From JAVBMO01 sp031552355 (lineage in GTDB: Bacteria > Bacteroidota > Bacteroidia > Bacteroidales > P3): 13,705 bases of DNA. Location of the stretch: assembly GCA_031552355.1 (NCBI GenBank), contig JAVBMO010000133.1, forward strand, positions 1-13,705, in the 5' to 3' direction. Of the stretch, positions 6,550 through 13,705 are shown in pieces. The notes beneath the pieces are model-generated. The model was not told the DNA's origin and searched no databases. It was given only the letters and a program-made list of their open reading frames with translations. Positions within the stretch are counted from its first letter, which is position 1. Each line of letters begins with the position of its first letter. Position numbers and translations under genes: made by a program.

Positions 6550-6582
6550 TATTTTTGCAAAAAATCGTAATTTTGCAAAAAA
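6550..6582 (+). promoter_or_regulatory. GSIII promoter region with two TTTTGCAAAA palindromes
   Basis: TTTTTGCAAAAAA (6552-6564) and ATTTTGCAAAAAA (6570-6582) each contain the perfect palindrome TTTTGCAAAA (6553-6562 and 6571-6580), 18 bp apart. Each also overlaps a TAnnTTTG-type box: TATTTTTG at 6550-6557 and TAATTTTG at 6568-6575. The proximal box would start transcription near 6582, about 10 nt before the ATG; the distal one near 6564. Occupancy of the palindromes would block the -7 boxes, so control of glutamine synthetase transcription by a dimeric repressor is plausible. Confidence 0.55.
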
Positions 6583-6591
6583 CCTATCTAT

Positions 6592-8784
6592 ATGATAAAT
6601 ATTCGTTTTAGTGCGTTGCAAGAAATCAACAAACGCACCATGCAGCCAAGCACTCCGGCCGAAAACATTTGTATTTCTTCTTTCTTTGCCGAAAATGTTT
6701 TTACCAAAGAAAAAATGAAAACCTACCTTTCACCTGAAGCCTATCAGGCGGTAATCAGCGCTATTGACGAAGGCGAAAAAATAAGCCGGAAATACGCCAA
6801 CCAAATTGCCATAGGCATGAAAGCATGGGCTATGGAACGTGGCGCCACACATTACACACACTGGTTTCACCCTCTGAACGAAGCTACTGCCGAAAAACAC
6901 GAATCTTTTTTTGAATTGGATTCCAAAGGCCTTCCTTTTGAAAATTTCAGGGGAGAACTACTTATTCAACAAGAACCCGATGCATCGAGTTTTCCAAGCG
7001 GCGGATTAAGAAACACTTTCGAAGCTCGCGGCTACACAGCCTGGGATCCCTCCTCCCCTGCTTTTATCTACGACCAAACGCTTTGTATTCCAACCGTTTT
7101 CGTTTCCTATACAGGCGAAGCCTTGGACTTTAAAGCCCCGCTTTTGAAATCCTTACATATATTGGATAAATCTGCTACTTCGGTAGCTCAATATTTCGAC
7201 AAAGAAGTAAAACATGTAAATGCCACTTTAGGTATTGAGCAAGAGTATTTTATTGTCGATGAGGCGCTTTACAAAGCCCGCCCCGACCTGATGCTTACCG
7301 GACGTACCCTCATGGGACATGAATCTTCGAAAAGTCAGCAATTGGACGATCATTATTTTGGTCTTATTCCTACAAGGATAACAGCTTTTATGAAAGAATT
7401 CGAACGCGAAGCTTACCGCTTGGGCATTCCTCTAAAAACACGACATAACGAAGTAGCGCCGAATCAATATGAGTGTGCACCGAATTTTGAAGAAGCTAAT
7501 TTGGCCGTAGATCATAATTTGTTGCTTATGTCTTTGATGCGCCGGATTGCCAAACGCCATAAATTAAGGGTACTGTTCCACGAAAAACCTTTTATGGGTG
7601 TAAATGGTTCCGGGAAACACTCTAACTGGTCGCTAATAACCAGCACGGGTGTCAATTTGCTTTCACCCGGAAAAACGCCTCGCAACAATTTACAGTTTCT
7701 GACTTTCTTTATTTGCACTATCCGCGCCGTTCAGGAACATGGTGCTTTATTGATGTCAAGCGTTGCTAGTTTAAACAATTACTATCGTTTGGGCGGTTCT
7801 GAAGCTCCGCCTTCCATAATGTCCGTTTTTATTGGTAAAACATTGACAGAAACCTTACATTCCCTAAGAGACCGCGTGGGCGAAACCTTGATGACTCCCG
7901 ATGAAAAAACAGAATTAAAATTAGATGTAGTGGGGAAAATTCCCGAAATTCTGCCTGACAACACTGACCGCAACCGCACATCGCCTTTTGCTTTTTCGGG
8001 AAATCGATTTGAGTTCCGGGCTGTAGGCTCAAGCAGCAATTGCGCCGCACCCAATATTATTTTAAATGCTGCTGTAGCGGAGCAATTAGACCGTTTCAAA
8101 AAAGAAACCGACAAATTACTTGAAACAGGTGTAAAAAAAGATGAAGCTATTTTCAAAGTACTGAAAACCTTTATTATTGAATCGCAAAAAATTCTTTTTG
8201 AAGGCGACGGCTATAGCGAAGACTGGCACAAAGAAGCCGAAAACAGAGGTATTCCCAATATCAACAGCGTTACCGATGCGTTTAAGCTTTACCTCTCAGA
8301 TACCTCAAAGAAATTATTTATAGACTATGGTATTTTCTCATTAAAGGAGCTTGAAGCTCGCTATGAGATTAAAAATGAGACTTTTTTAAAGAAACTTCAA
8401 ATAGAATCGCGTACTTTGGCCGACCTTGCCATCAACCATATTATTCCGGTGGCGGTTCGATATCAAAATATTCTGATAAAAAATATTTCCGGCATAAAAG
8501 ATTTATTTCCTGCTGAAATAGAAGAAATTGCAAAACCTCAGATGTTGGCTATCAAAAAAATATCGAAGCACATGAAAGCCATTGACGAACAAGTCCATCA
8601 AATGATTGATGAACGAAAAAAGGCTAATATCATTGAAGAAGTTCCTGAACGTGCAAAAGCCTACTCTGAAAACGTTTTGCCTTTCATGGATTCCATCCGT
8701 TACCATATCGACAAACTCGAAATGATTATTGACGACGAATTATGGCCCATGATTAAATATAGAGAATTGTTGTTTTCACACTAA
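6592..8784 (+). CDS. glnN: Type III glutamine synthetase (GSIII)
   Basis: This cytosolic enzyme makes glutamine from glutamate, ammonia and ATP, the central step of ammonium assimilation. The 730-aa length is that of GSIII (about 700-730), well above GSI/GSII. Family motifs are present: GIEQEYF (214-220) with metal-binding glutamates, RHNEVAPNQYECAP (284-297), VNGSGKHSNWS (337-347) with the ammonium/glutamate-site residues, and NRFEFRAVGSSSN (471-483). The N-terminal 200 residues and the long helical C-terminal region (about 500-730) are the GSIII-specific extensions. No disruption is seen. The ATG at 6592 gives the expected N-terminus and sits close to the promoter boxes. No GlnK or amt genes lie beside it. 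The family assignment is very secure; regulation by the upstream palindromes is inference. Confidence 0.97.
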   Translation: MINIRFSALQEINKRTMQPSTPAENICISSFFAENVFTKEKMKTYLSPEAYQAVISAIDEGEKISRKYANQIAIGMKAWAMERGATHYTHWFHPLNEATAEKHESFFELDSKGLPFENFRGELLIQQEPDASSFPSGGLRNTFEARGYTAWDPSSPAFIYDQTLCIPTVFVSYTGEALDFKAPLLKSLHILDKSATSVAQYFDKEVKHVNATLGIEQEYFIVDEALYKARPDLMLTGRTLMGHESSKSQQLDDHYFGLIPTRITAFMKEFEREAYRLGIPLKTRHNEVAPNQYECAPNFEEANLAVDHNLLLMSLMRRIAKRHKLRVLFHEKPFMGVNGSGKHSNWSLITSTGVNLLSPGKTPRNNLQFLTFFICTIRAVQEHGALLMSSVASLNNYYRLGGSEAPPSIMSVFIGKTLTETLHSLRDRVGETLMTPDEKTELKLDVVGKIPEILPDNTDRNRTSPFAFSGNRFEFRAVGSSSNCAAPNIILNAAVAEQLDRFKKETDKLLETGVKKDEAIFKVLKTFIIESQKILFEGDGYSEDWHKEAENRGIPNINSVTDAFKLYLSDTSKKLFIDYGIFSLKELEARYEIKNETFLKKLQIESRTLADLAINHIIPVAVRYQNILIKNISGIKDLFPAEIEEIAKPQMLAIKKISKHMKAIDEQVHQMIDERKKANIIEEVPERAKAYSENVLPFMDSIRYHIDKLEMIIDDELWPMIKYRELLFSH

Positions 8785-8853
8785 AAACGAGTCTTTTATA
8801 GGTTTTACATTCGTGATTTATGAAGAAAATCAAATAAAAAACGCTGAAAAGCA

Positions 8854-8882
8854 TTTGCAATAAAAAAAAATATGTAAGTTTG
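8854..8882 (+). promoter_or_regulatory. Putative promoter of the phosphofructokinase gene
   Basis: TTTG (8854-8857), a 17-nt spacer, then TAAGTTTG (8875-8882) match both halves of the Bacteroidota promoter (TTTG and TAnnTTTG). Transcription would start near 8889, leaving a leader of about 30 nt before the ATG at 8919. The gene is thus probably transcribed separately from GSIII. Confidence 0.65.
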
Positions 8883-8918
8883 CGTTTAAATATTGATAAT
8901 TTTAACACCCCATAAATT

Positions 8919-10151
8919 ATGAAAGAACATAAACTTTTTAAAGGAAAAACTTTAGCAATTTTAACCGGTGGCGGCGACACTCCTGCTATCAACACCAGTG
9001 TGGAAATGGTAAGAAACCGCGCAGCCCTTCTCGGGTACAATGTATATGGTATTAAATACGGATGGAAAGGCCTTTTAGGCGAAGGTAATGTGGTGGATTT
9101 AACAGATCAACCATATAATGGAGTGTATGGTGGAACTGCTTTGTGTTCAAGTAGAACCAATCCCTTCCCTTCAAAGAAAAATCCTGAAAACCGTGTGCCT
9201 CAAATTTTGGAAAATTTGAAACGCTACAAAATTGACGTTTTGGTAAGTATTGGTGGCGATGATACCAATGGTGCAGCCAAAAGGCTTTATGAAACCGAAG
9301 GTATTCCTGTTATCGGTTTTCCAAAAACCATTGATAATGACTTGCGTACCCGCACCATGCACACTTACGAAGGAAAATCCATTGAAGCCGTAGTTTGCCC
9401 CGGATTTCCTTCTGCAGGCGAATCTATTGCCGATTTTTGCAATAGATTGAGAACTACAGCCCAATCACATGCCAGAATTATGGTTGTGGAAGTAATGGGA
9501 CGTGACGCCGGATGGCTTACTGGCTCTGCTACTTTAGGCGGTGCCGATATTTGCTTGGTTCCCGAAGTGGAAATTACCAAAGAAAAGAAAGAAGCCTTCT
9601 TCGAAGCTGTAAAAGAAGCTTATATGAACAGTTCGACAAAATCATTGATTTTGGCAGTATCTGAAGGAGCCCGTTGGTACAATGATAATACAGGCCAAGT
9701 GGAAGTTGTTTACGCCAGCACCGAACAAGACGAATTCGGACATCCTCGTTTGGGTGGCGTCAGTGGAACCATTGCTTCGGAAATTTCGGCAAAATTGAAA
9801 ATTGATGCAAGAGCCCAAGTTACAGGCTATTATCCACGTGCAGGATGGTGCAATCCTTACGATCGTCGTTTGAACTCAACCTTGGCAGACAAAGTGGTGG
9901 ATTTACTACTCAGAGAAGATTACGGACAAATGCCTACGCTGAAAGAAGCCGTAGATTTCAGCCTTTTGGAAGAATACAACACTTCTTCTGTTGATATGGG
10001 CTCAATTGGCAACAAACCGCTTCCATTGGAATATTACAATGAAAAAACATTCCGTTTTACTCCGGCTTATAAAGATTTCTTGGAAAAAATAATCGGGAAA
10101 ATAGAATTGGAAAAATTCGATGGAAATTTTCCGGTAGTAAAACCTAACTAA
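8919..10151 (+). CDS. pfp: PPi-type 6-phosphofructokinase
   Basis: A 410-aa cytosolic glycolytic enzyme that phosphorylates fructose 6-phosphate to fructose 1,6-bisphosphate. The phosphofructokinase fold is clear: GGGDTPAIN (17-25), IGGDDTNGA (111-119), FPKTIDND (134-141) with the catalytic aspartates, EVMGRDAGW (191-199), and a sugar-phosphate-binding region near AQVTGYYPRAGW. Two residues point to pyrophosphate rather than ATP as donor: Asp in GGDD, where ATP enzymes have GGDG, and Lys in PKTIDND, where ATP enzymes have PGTIDND. A PPi enzyme would be reversible and could serve gluconeogenesis. The length fits the longer bacterial PFK clade rather than the 320-aa E. coli type. It has its own promoter and a strong terminator, so it is monocistronic. 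Fold certain; donor inferred from two positions. Confidence 0.93.
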   Translation: MKEHKLFKGKTLAILTGGGDTPAINTSVEMVRNRAALLGYNVYGIKYGWKGLLGEGNVVDLTDQPYNGVYGGTALCSSRTNPFPSKKNPENRVPQILENLKRYKIDVLVSIGGDDTNGAAKRLYETEGIPVIGFPKTIDNDLRTRTMHTYEGKSIEAVVCPGFPSAGESIADFCNRLRTTAQSHARIMVVEVMGRDAGWLTGSATLGGADICLVPEVEITKEKKEAFFEAVKEAYMNSSTKSLILAVSEGARWYNDNTGQVEVVYASTEQDEFGHPRLGGVSGTIASEISAKLKIDARAQVTGYYPRAGWCNPYDRRLNSTLADKVVDLLLREDYGQMPTLKEAVDFSLLEEYNTSSVDMGSIGNKPLPLEYYNEKTFRFTPAYKDFLEKIIGKIELEKFDGNFPVVKPN

Positions 10152-10176
10152 GAAAAATAATTTTCAGAAAACTTGC

Positions 10177-10217
10177 AGACGGTAATTCATTATTTTTTGA
10201 ATTACCGTCTTTTTTTG
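10177..10217 (+). terminator. Strong Rho-independent terminator of the phosphofructokinase gene
   Basis: AGACGGTAATTCA (10177-10189) is perfectly complementary to TGAATTACCGTCT (10198-10210), a 13-bp stem with an 8-nt loop, followed by an uninterrupted T-run to 10216. It lies 26 nt after the stop codon. Its loop and T-tract overlap the promoter elements of the next gene. Confidence 0.92.
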
Positions 10218-10225
10218 TAACTTTG
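10196..10225 (+). promoter_or_regulatory. Putative promoter of the 143-aa exported protein, overlapping the terminator
   Basis: TTTG (10196-10199), an 18-nt spacer, then TAACTTTG (10218-10225) match the Bacteroidota -33/-7 elements. The -33 element lies at the loop/stem junction of the terminator and the -7 box begins right after its T-run. Transcription would start near 10232, giving a leader of about 67 nt with two hairpins. Confidence 0.6.
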
Positions 10226-10230
10226 TTTTG

Positions 10231-10280
10231 GATTTTTATAATCAAAAAATCTATAAAAATACTTTCAACACAGAAAGTAT
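10231..10280 (+). other. Two consecutive leader hairpins before the 143-aa gene
   Basis: GATTTTT (10231-10237) pairs with AAAAATC (10245-10251), and ATACTTTC (10259-10266) pairs perfectly with GAAAGTAT (10273-10280) around AACACA. No T-run follows either, so they are not terminators. They fill most of the predicted 5' leader and end 18 nt before the ATG. Stems are AT-rich; no known riboswitch fold is recognised. Confidence 0.4.
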
Positions 10281-10298
10281 AAGCCATTTACCCCATAC

Positions 10299-10730
10299 AT
10301 GAAGTTTAAAAAAGTAAAATACAAAACACTTTGGGCTCAGAAGACTCTTCTGTTGTTTTTTTTACTTTTCCTGGGAAGCACGCCGGCGTTTACATTGCAC
10401 ACCGGTGAAAACAAAAACACAACGCCTTCATCCAAAGACAACATTTCTTCTTATCTTGATGTTTCGTTGCAAAAACAAACTTCCGAAGGTGAAATTTCAC
10501 AAGCCGTTTACTCATTTGCTTCCCCTTCTGAAAATAGCGTACGCCTGCAACGCCGCACATCATCTTTAGATCATTATTCCTCACGCTTTTACAAAGCGTC
10601 ATTCCTACAATCGTTTTTCTTTGAAAAAAATCCAATAATAGCTACCAAATACTTATCCTTAAACAAAAGAATGTTTTACAGTTCTGCACTGAGGTATCAT
10701 GTGTTTGAATTGCGAAGGATAGTTGTATAG
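10299..10730 (+). CDS. Uncharacterised exported protein, 143 aa
   Basis: I do not recognise this family. The ATG at 10299 begins a basic N-terminus (KFKKVKYK), a hydrophobic stretch at residues 16-30 (KTLLLFFLLFLGSTPA), and a probable signal peptidase site near A30. The mature part, about 113 residues, is Ser/Thr/Asn-rich first (ENKNTTPSSKDN) and becomes aromatic and basic towards the C-terminus (RFYKASFLQSFFFEKNP, then YHVFELRRIVV). There is no lipobox cysteine. It has its own promoter with a structured leader. It could instead be a single-pass membrane protein if the signal is not cleaved. The coding call rests on a good signal sequence, promoter context and absence of a competing frame. 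Confidence 0.7.
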   Translation: MKFKKVKYKTLWAQKTLLLFFLLFLGSTPAFTLHTGENKNTTPSSKDNISSYLDVSLQKQTSEGEISQAVYSFASPSENSVRLQRRTSSLDHYSSRFYKASFLQSFFFEKNPIIATKYLSLNKRMFYSSALRYHVFELRRIVV

Positions 10731-10832
10731 AATCTGTTTTAAATTACGAAAAACCCTCTCAAAAAGGGAATACTCCGGCTTGTGTATTTATTTATATTAC
10801 AAGCTATTATTAATTTAAAACTAAAATTTAAA

Positions 10833-11363
10833 ATGGATTCGAATAAAAAAGAATTAAGCTCGAATGTACAATTCGAAATTATAAAAAAAATGAACGTAAA
10901 AGCCTTATTGATTTATTCAATATTGATAGTAATTGGTGTCCTTTGTCTGGTAGCCTATTCGACACAAGAAAACAAAACGACAAATATGTCCATGTTTTAT
11001 ATGTCCATTGGTGCTATTTTTATTGCAACAGGACTAATCCTTATGCTTGCAAAAAACAGACACGACGTTTATGCACCAACAGGTAGCCCTGTTAAAAAAT
11101 TTGCTCACTTTTTCCATCGCGAAGATATGGAGAAACTAATAAATTTATTGAATAACAAAACTTTTCCTAATGCAAGCCCAATTACTTTTTCACCCAACGC
11201 CAGCATGCGTATGAATATTATCCATTCGGCAGACAAAAAAATAGCTTCTGTGCAATTGTTTGAATATATTCCGCATAGCTACGAACCGGCAAGTAAGTTG
11301 TTTTACTATACAGATTCCGAAGCTTCGGATTTTCTTAATTACATAAAAGATTGTAAATCATAA
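10833..11363 (+). CDS. Uncharacterised inner membrane protein with two helices, 176 aa
   Basis: The product is 176 aa from the ATG at 10833. An upstream in-frame start at 10782 would add 17 hydrophobic residues overlapping a non-coding AT-rich leader and is rejected. The N-terminal 20 residues are polar, followed by two transmembrane segments (about residues 24-43 and 53-73) joined by a short loop, and then a soluble C-terminal domain of about 100 residues (YAPTGSPVKKFAHFF, SMRMNIIHSADKKIASVQLF, ending SDFLNYIKDCKS). The C-terminal domain looks folded (mixed strands and helices) and would face the cytoplasm if both termini do. I do not recognise the family and give no function. A hairpin terminator follows 7 nt after the stop. 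Confidence 0.8.
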   Translation: MDSNKKELSSNVQFEIIKKMNVKALLIYSILIVIGVLCLVAYSTQENKTTNMSMFYMSIGAIFIATGLILMLAKNRHDVYAPTGSPVKKFAHFFHREDMEKLINLLNNKTFPNASPITFSPNASMRMNIIHSADKKIASVQLFEYIPHSYEPASKLFYYTDSEASDFLNYIKDCKS

Positions 11364-11370
11364 AATACAA

Positions 11371-11403
11371 AAAGCCTAACGGACTCACAACCCGTTAGGC
11401 TTT
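11371..11403. terminator. Hairpin terminator after the two-helix protein, probably bidirectional
   Basis: AAAGCCTAACGG (11371-11382) is perfectly complementary to CCGTTAGGCTTT (11392-11403) with a 9-nt loop. On the plus strand only TTTATATT follows; on the minus strand the stem is followed by TTGTATTTT. It ends the preceding gene's transcript and isolates the phosphate operon, whose first ATG is 32 nt downstream. Confidence 0.85.
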
Positions 11404-11434
11404 ATATTCAAAATTGTAACAAAAAACAAAACAA

Positions 11435-12085
11435 ATGAAAATTAACACCATTTTAAGCATTTTTACACCTAAGGACAGTACTTTTATCCCTCTATTGAAA
11501 GAATCTGTCGACATTTTAGTCATCTCTGCAAAGCATTTGGAAGATCTTTTTAAATCTGAAGAAGAAAGTAAGAAAAAGGAATTTTGCCAAATGATTAAGG
11601 CTGAGGAAACAAAAGGTGATGGAATAACAGCTTGTATTTTTAAGGAACTGAACAAAACATTTATCACACCTTTTGACAGGGAAGATATAAGTTTGTTGGC
11701 AGATGCTTTGGACGATGTGGTTGATGCCATTCACCGCACTTCCGACAAGGTATTGCTTTATTCGCCAAAAAGTTTTCCTAAATTTACGGTACAAATGTCG
11801 GAATTGGTAAAAGAATGTTCATTGGAAGTACAATTAGCGGTGTATGAATTATCTCATTTAAAACGAGCAGACCAAAAACTTCGCGAACATTGCAAAGAAA
11901 TTAAAATATTTGAAGAAAAGGCTGATGTTGTGTATGAAACCGGCATTATGGATATTTTTGAAAAGGAAACAAATGCAGTAGAACTTATTAAATCAAAAGA
12001 AATTATTCAGGAAATGGAAAAAGCCATGAATAAGATGTATTCTGCTGCTAAACTACTGAAAACCTTTATTGTAAAATACGCATAA
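11435..12085 (+). CDS. DUF47/PhoU-like accessory protein of the phosphate transporter
   Basis: A 216-aa, almost entirely helical cytosolic protein of the DUF47 (PhoU-like, PIT accessory) family. Characteristic elements are IKAEETKGDGITACIFKELN (residues 54-73), then PFDREDISLLADALDDVVDA, with the acidic patches that in PhoU-like folds bind metal clusters, and a second helical repeat containing IKIFEEKADVVYE. These proteins are encoded next to PiT transporters and are thought to modulate phosphate uptake. Here the stop is 11 nt before the ATG of the PiT gene, which indicates one operon. No exact TAnnTTTG box was found upstream, so the promoter is undefined. The protein looks full length with no disruption. 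Confidence 0.94.
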   Translation: MKINTILSIFTPKDSTFIPLLKESVDILVISAKHLEDLFKSEEESKKKEFCQMIKAEETKGDGITACIFKELNKTFITPFDREDISLLADALDDVVDAIHRTSDKVLLYSPKSFPKFTVQMSELVKECSLEVQLAVYELSHLKRADQKLREHCKEIKIFEEKADVVYETGIMDIFEKETNAVELIKSKEIIQEMEKAMNKMYSAAKLLKTFIVKYA

Positions 12086-12096
12086 AAAATCCATCC

Positions 12097-13140
12097 ATGA
12101 CATTACTTATCATTGTAATTGCTTTAGCCCTGATTTTTGACTTTATCAATGGATTTCATGATGCTGCAAATTCAATAGCAACTGTTGTTTCCACAAGGGT
12201 TTTAAGCCCTACACAAGCCGTCTTGTGGGCAGCATTTTTCAATTTTGTAGCCTATTTTATTGCTGTACATTTCTTGGGGGGCTTTGGTGAAAGTATTGCT
12301 AATACAGTGGCAAAAACCGTTCGTCCCGAATTTATTACAACAGAAATTGTGGCCGCAGGACTTGTGGCTGCCATCCTCTGGAATTTACTTACTTGGTGGT
12401 TCGGAATCCCTTCATCATCGTCACACACATTGATTGGCGGATTTGCCGGCGCAGCTATTGCCGGAAATAATTTTAATTTTGCTTCAATCGATGGCGGTAC
12501 AATCGGGTTTATTGCTATTTTTATTATCGGCGCCCCTTTGATTGGTATGGTTATAGGTTTAATTGTTACAATCCTTACTTATCATATCGCTAAAAATGCG
12601 AAACCAGCCAAGGCCGACAAATGGTTTAAGCGTTTACAATTGGTATCTTCCGCTGCCTTAAGCATCGGACATGGTTTAAACGACTCTCAAAAAGTTATGG
12701 GAATTATTGGCGCTGTACTGATTGCCAATCAAACGCTTCCTGGATTACCCGATTTTATGAAAATGGGAAGCATGTCAGAAATTCATGACTGGATTCCCTT
12801 TGCGTGTTTCAGCGCCATTGCCTTAGGTACAATGTTTGGCGGTTGGAAAATTATGAAAACCATGGGAAGCGGAATTACCAAAATCACTTCAATAGAAGGC
12901 TTTTGTGCTCAAACTGCAGGCTCTATTACTTTGTTTATATCCGAATTTTTGAAAGTTCCCGTAAGTACCACCCACACCATTACCGGTGCTATTATGGGGG
13001 TTGGCGCTGTAAAACGACTTTCGGCCGTACGCTGGGGAGTAACTGTAAACCTTCTTTGGGCTTGGGTTCTTACCATCCCTGTAAGTGCTCTCTTGGCTAT
13101 GCTCGTTTATTTTATCATAAATCTTTGCGGAATTGCCTAA
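12097..13140 (+). CDS. pit: PiT-family inorganic phosphate transporter
   Basis: A 347-aa inner membrane protein with about ten hydrophobic segments, predicted to import phosphate as a metal-phosphate or cation symporter. Both halves of the internally duplicated PiT fold are visible: the first signature GFHDAANSIAT (19-29) with IPSSSSH (104-110), and the second GHGLNDSQKVMG (191-202) with VPVSTTH (287-293). The Asp and Asn of both signatures are intact. A hydrophilic loop (about residues 164-182, rich in Lys) lies between the halves. It is immediately downstream of the DUF47 gene (11-nt gap), its usual partner. No terminator is visible between its stop and the following lipoprotein gene. The length is at the short end for bacterial PiT, as for archaeal-like PiT paired with DUF47. 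Confidence 0.97.
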   Translation: MTLLIIVIALALIFDFINGFHDAANSIATVVSTRVLSPTQAVLWAAFFNFVAYFIAVHFLGGFGESIANTVAKTVRPEFITTEIVAAGLVAAILWNLLTWWFGIPSSSSHTLIGGFAGAAIAGNNFNFASIDGGTIGFIAIFIIGAPLIGMVIGLIVTILTYHIAKNAKPAKADKWFKRLQLVSSAALSIGHGLNDSQKVMGIIGAVLIANQTLPGLPDFMKMGSMSEIHDWIPFACFSAIALGTMFGGWKIMKTMGSGITKITSIEGFCAQTAGSITLFISEFLKVPVSTTHTITGAIMGVGAVKRLSAVRWGVTVNLLWAWVLTIPVSALLAMLVYFIINLCGIA

Positions 13141-13192
13141 AATACAGATAAAAACCTATTCTTTAATTCAAATTTTTAACCCCTATTTTACT

Positions 13193-13705
13193 ATGAAAAA
13201 ATTTTTCGTTGTTGCAACAATGTTTTCGTGTTTAGCCTTGGGTATGTATTCTTGCAAATCAAAGCAGGAAACCAAACAAAATCAAGGGCCACAAACTGTG
13301 AGCGGTTTGGTTATGGATGCCTCTATGAACAATATTAGCATTATCACAAGTACTGGAGATACTTTGAATATTAGTACCATGGATGCAGACCAAACAAAAG
13401 TTCCGGGAGTAATGTTGAATGATTCCATTACCGTAACTTATATTTTGGAAAAAATAGATGAAACTTCTGAGGTTAAAAAAGCAACAGAACTTATTATCAT
13501 TGCACATTCACCATTTTTCTATATTGCCGGAACCTGGGTAGAACCCAATCCTATCAAAACCGCAGAAGTGCAAGGATTCACGCTCAATGCAGACGGAACG
13601 GCCTCTTCTGTAAACATGCATACCTTACTTGTCGAAAAATGGATTTTGGAAAACAAACAACTTTTTCTGACAACCAAAAGCATTGGCAATCGCCAAACGT
13701 TTGAA
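13193..13705 (+). CDS. Lipocalin-like lipoprotein (3'-truncated by window edge)
   Basis: 171 codons are visible from the ATG at 13193 and the frame is still open at the window end. The N-terminus is a lipoprotein signal (MKKFFVVATMFSCLALGMYS, then C21), so the mature protein is likely acylated at C21 and membrane anchored. Residues 35-105 form a beta-rich segment (VSGLVMDASMNNISIITSTG). From residue 109 the sequence FYIAGTWVEPNP, EVQGFTLNADGTASSVN and WILENKQLFLTTKSIGN resembles the Bacteroidota lipocalin family, with the GTW-type start of the lipocalin fold. The ligand is unknown. The gene is 52 nt after the PiT gene on the same strand without an obvious promoter or terminator between, so co-transcription is possible but unproven. 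Confidence 0.78.
   Translation, partial: MKKFFVVATMFSCLALGMYSCKSKQETKQNQGPQTVSGLVMDASMNNISIITSTGDTLNISTMDADQTKVPGVMLNDSITVTYILEKIDETSEVKKATELIIIAHSPFFYIAGTWVEPNPIKTAEVQGFTLNADGTASSVNMHTLLVEKWILENKQLFLTTKSIGNRQTFE

Noticed and set aside
7782..8156. 124-codon minus-strand open frame inside the GSIII gene
   Set aside because: It lies wholly inside the strongly conserved GSIII coding sequence; its translation shows no recognisable domain and no independent start signals.
10782..10832. 17-residue upstream extension of the two-helix membrane protein
   Set aside because: The stretch is an AT-rich leader including a 6-bp stem (GCTTGT/ACAAGC, 10778-10804) and the ATG at 10833 starts a normal polar N-terminus.
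8919..13140. A single phosphate/PPi metabolic operon from phosphofructokinase to PiT
   Set aside because: A strong terminator (10177-10217), a hairpin terminator (11371-11403) and separate promoter boxes divide the stretch.

Overview
The window reads as a low-GC chromosomal segment from the phylum Bacteroidota, probably order Bacteroidales. The reasons are a type III glutamine synthetase, a pyrophosphate-type phosphofructokinase, a peptidase-regulatory-domain/TonB-receptor-type outer membrane protein, an XRE regulator with a short conserved C-terminal tail, and repeated matches to the Bacteroidota promoter core TAnnTTTG (sometimes with TTTG about 17-18 nt upstream). No phage, IS, CRISPR, rRNA or tRNA was seen. 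Most genes are ordinary housekeeping or envelope genes.

Layout. (1) Positions 2-583 hold the 3' part of a Crp/Fnr regulator whose start lies before the window. It converges, 10 nt stop to stop, with a ZIP metal transporter (1382 to 594, minus strand). Upstream of the ZIP gene on the same strand is a 44-codon lipoprotein gene (1705 to 1571) with its own promoter-like box and terminator. (2) A 544-bp, extremely AT-rich divergent region (1706-2249) carries repeated TTTACAAATGTAAA-like palindromes and leads into an XRE-family regulator (2250-2825). (3) A large outer membrane beta-barrel protein (3017-5794) follows, then a small protein resembling the IPExxxVDY family (5849-6412). (4) Next come type III glutamine synthetase (6592-8784), whose promoter overlaps two TTTTGCAAAA palindromes 18 bp apart, and PPi-dependent phosphofructokinase (8919-10151), which ends in a strong terminator. 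(5) Two uncharacterised envelope proteins follow: an exported 143-aa protein whose promoter overlaps the preceding terminator, and a 176-aa two-helix membrane protein ending at another hairpin terminator. (6) A DUF47/PhoU-like protein and a PiT phosphate transporter form an operon (11435-13140), followed by the 5' part of a lipocalin-like lipoprotein cut off by the window end.

How the genes fit together. Nitrogen assimilation (GSIII), PPi-driven glycolysis and phosphate uptake lie in sequence on one strand, but promoters and terminators separate them, so only the DUF47-PiT pair is clearly one functional unit. The most interesting non-coding signals are the palindrome cluster before the XRE gene and the helically phased palindromes at the GSIII promoter. 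I found no convincing new multi-gene defence or biosynthetic system.
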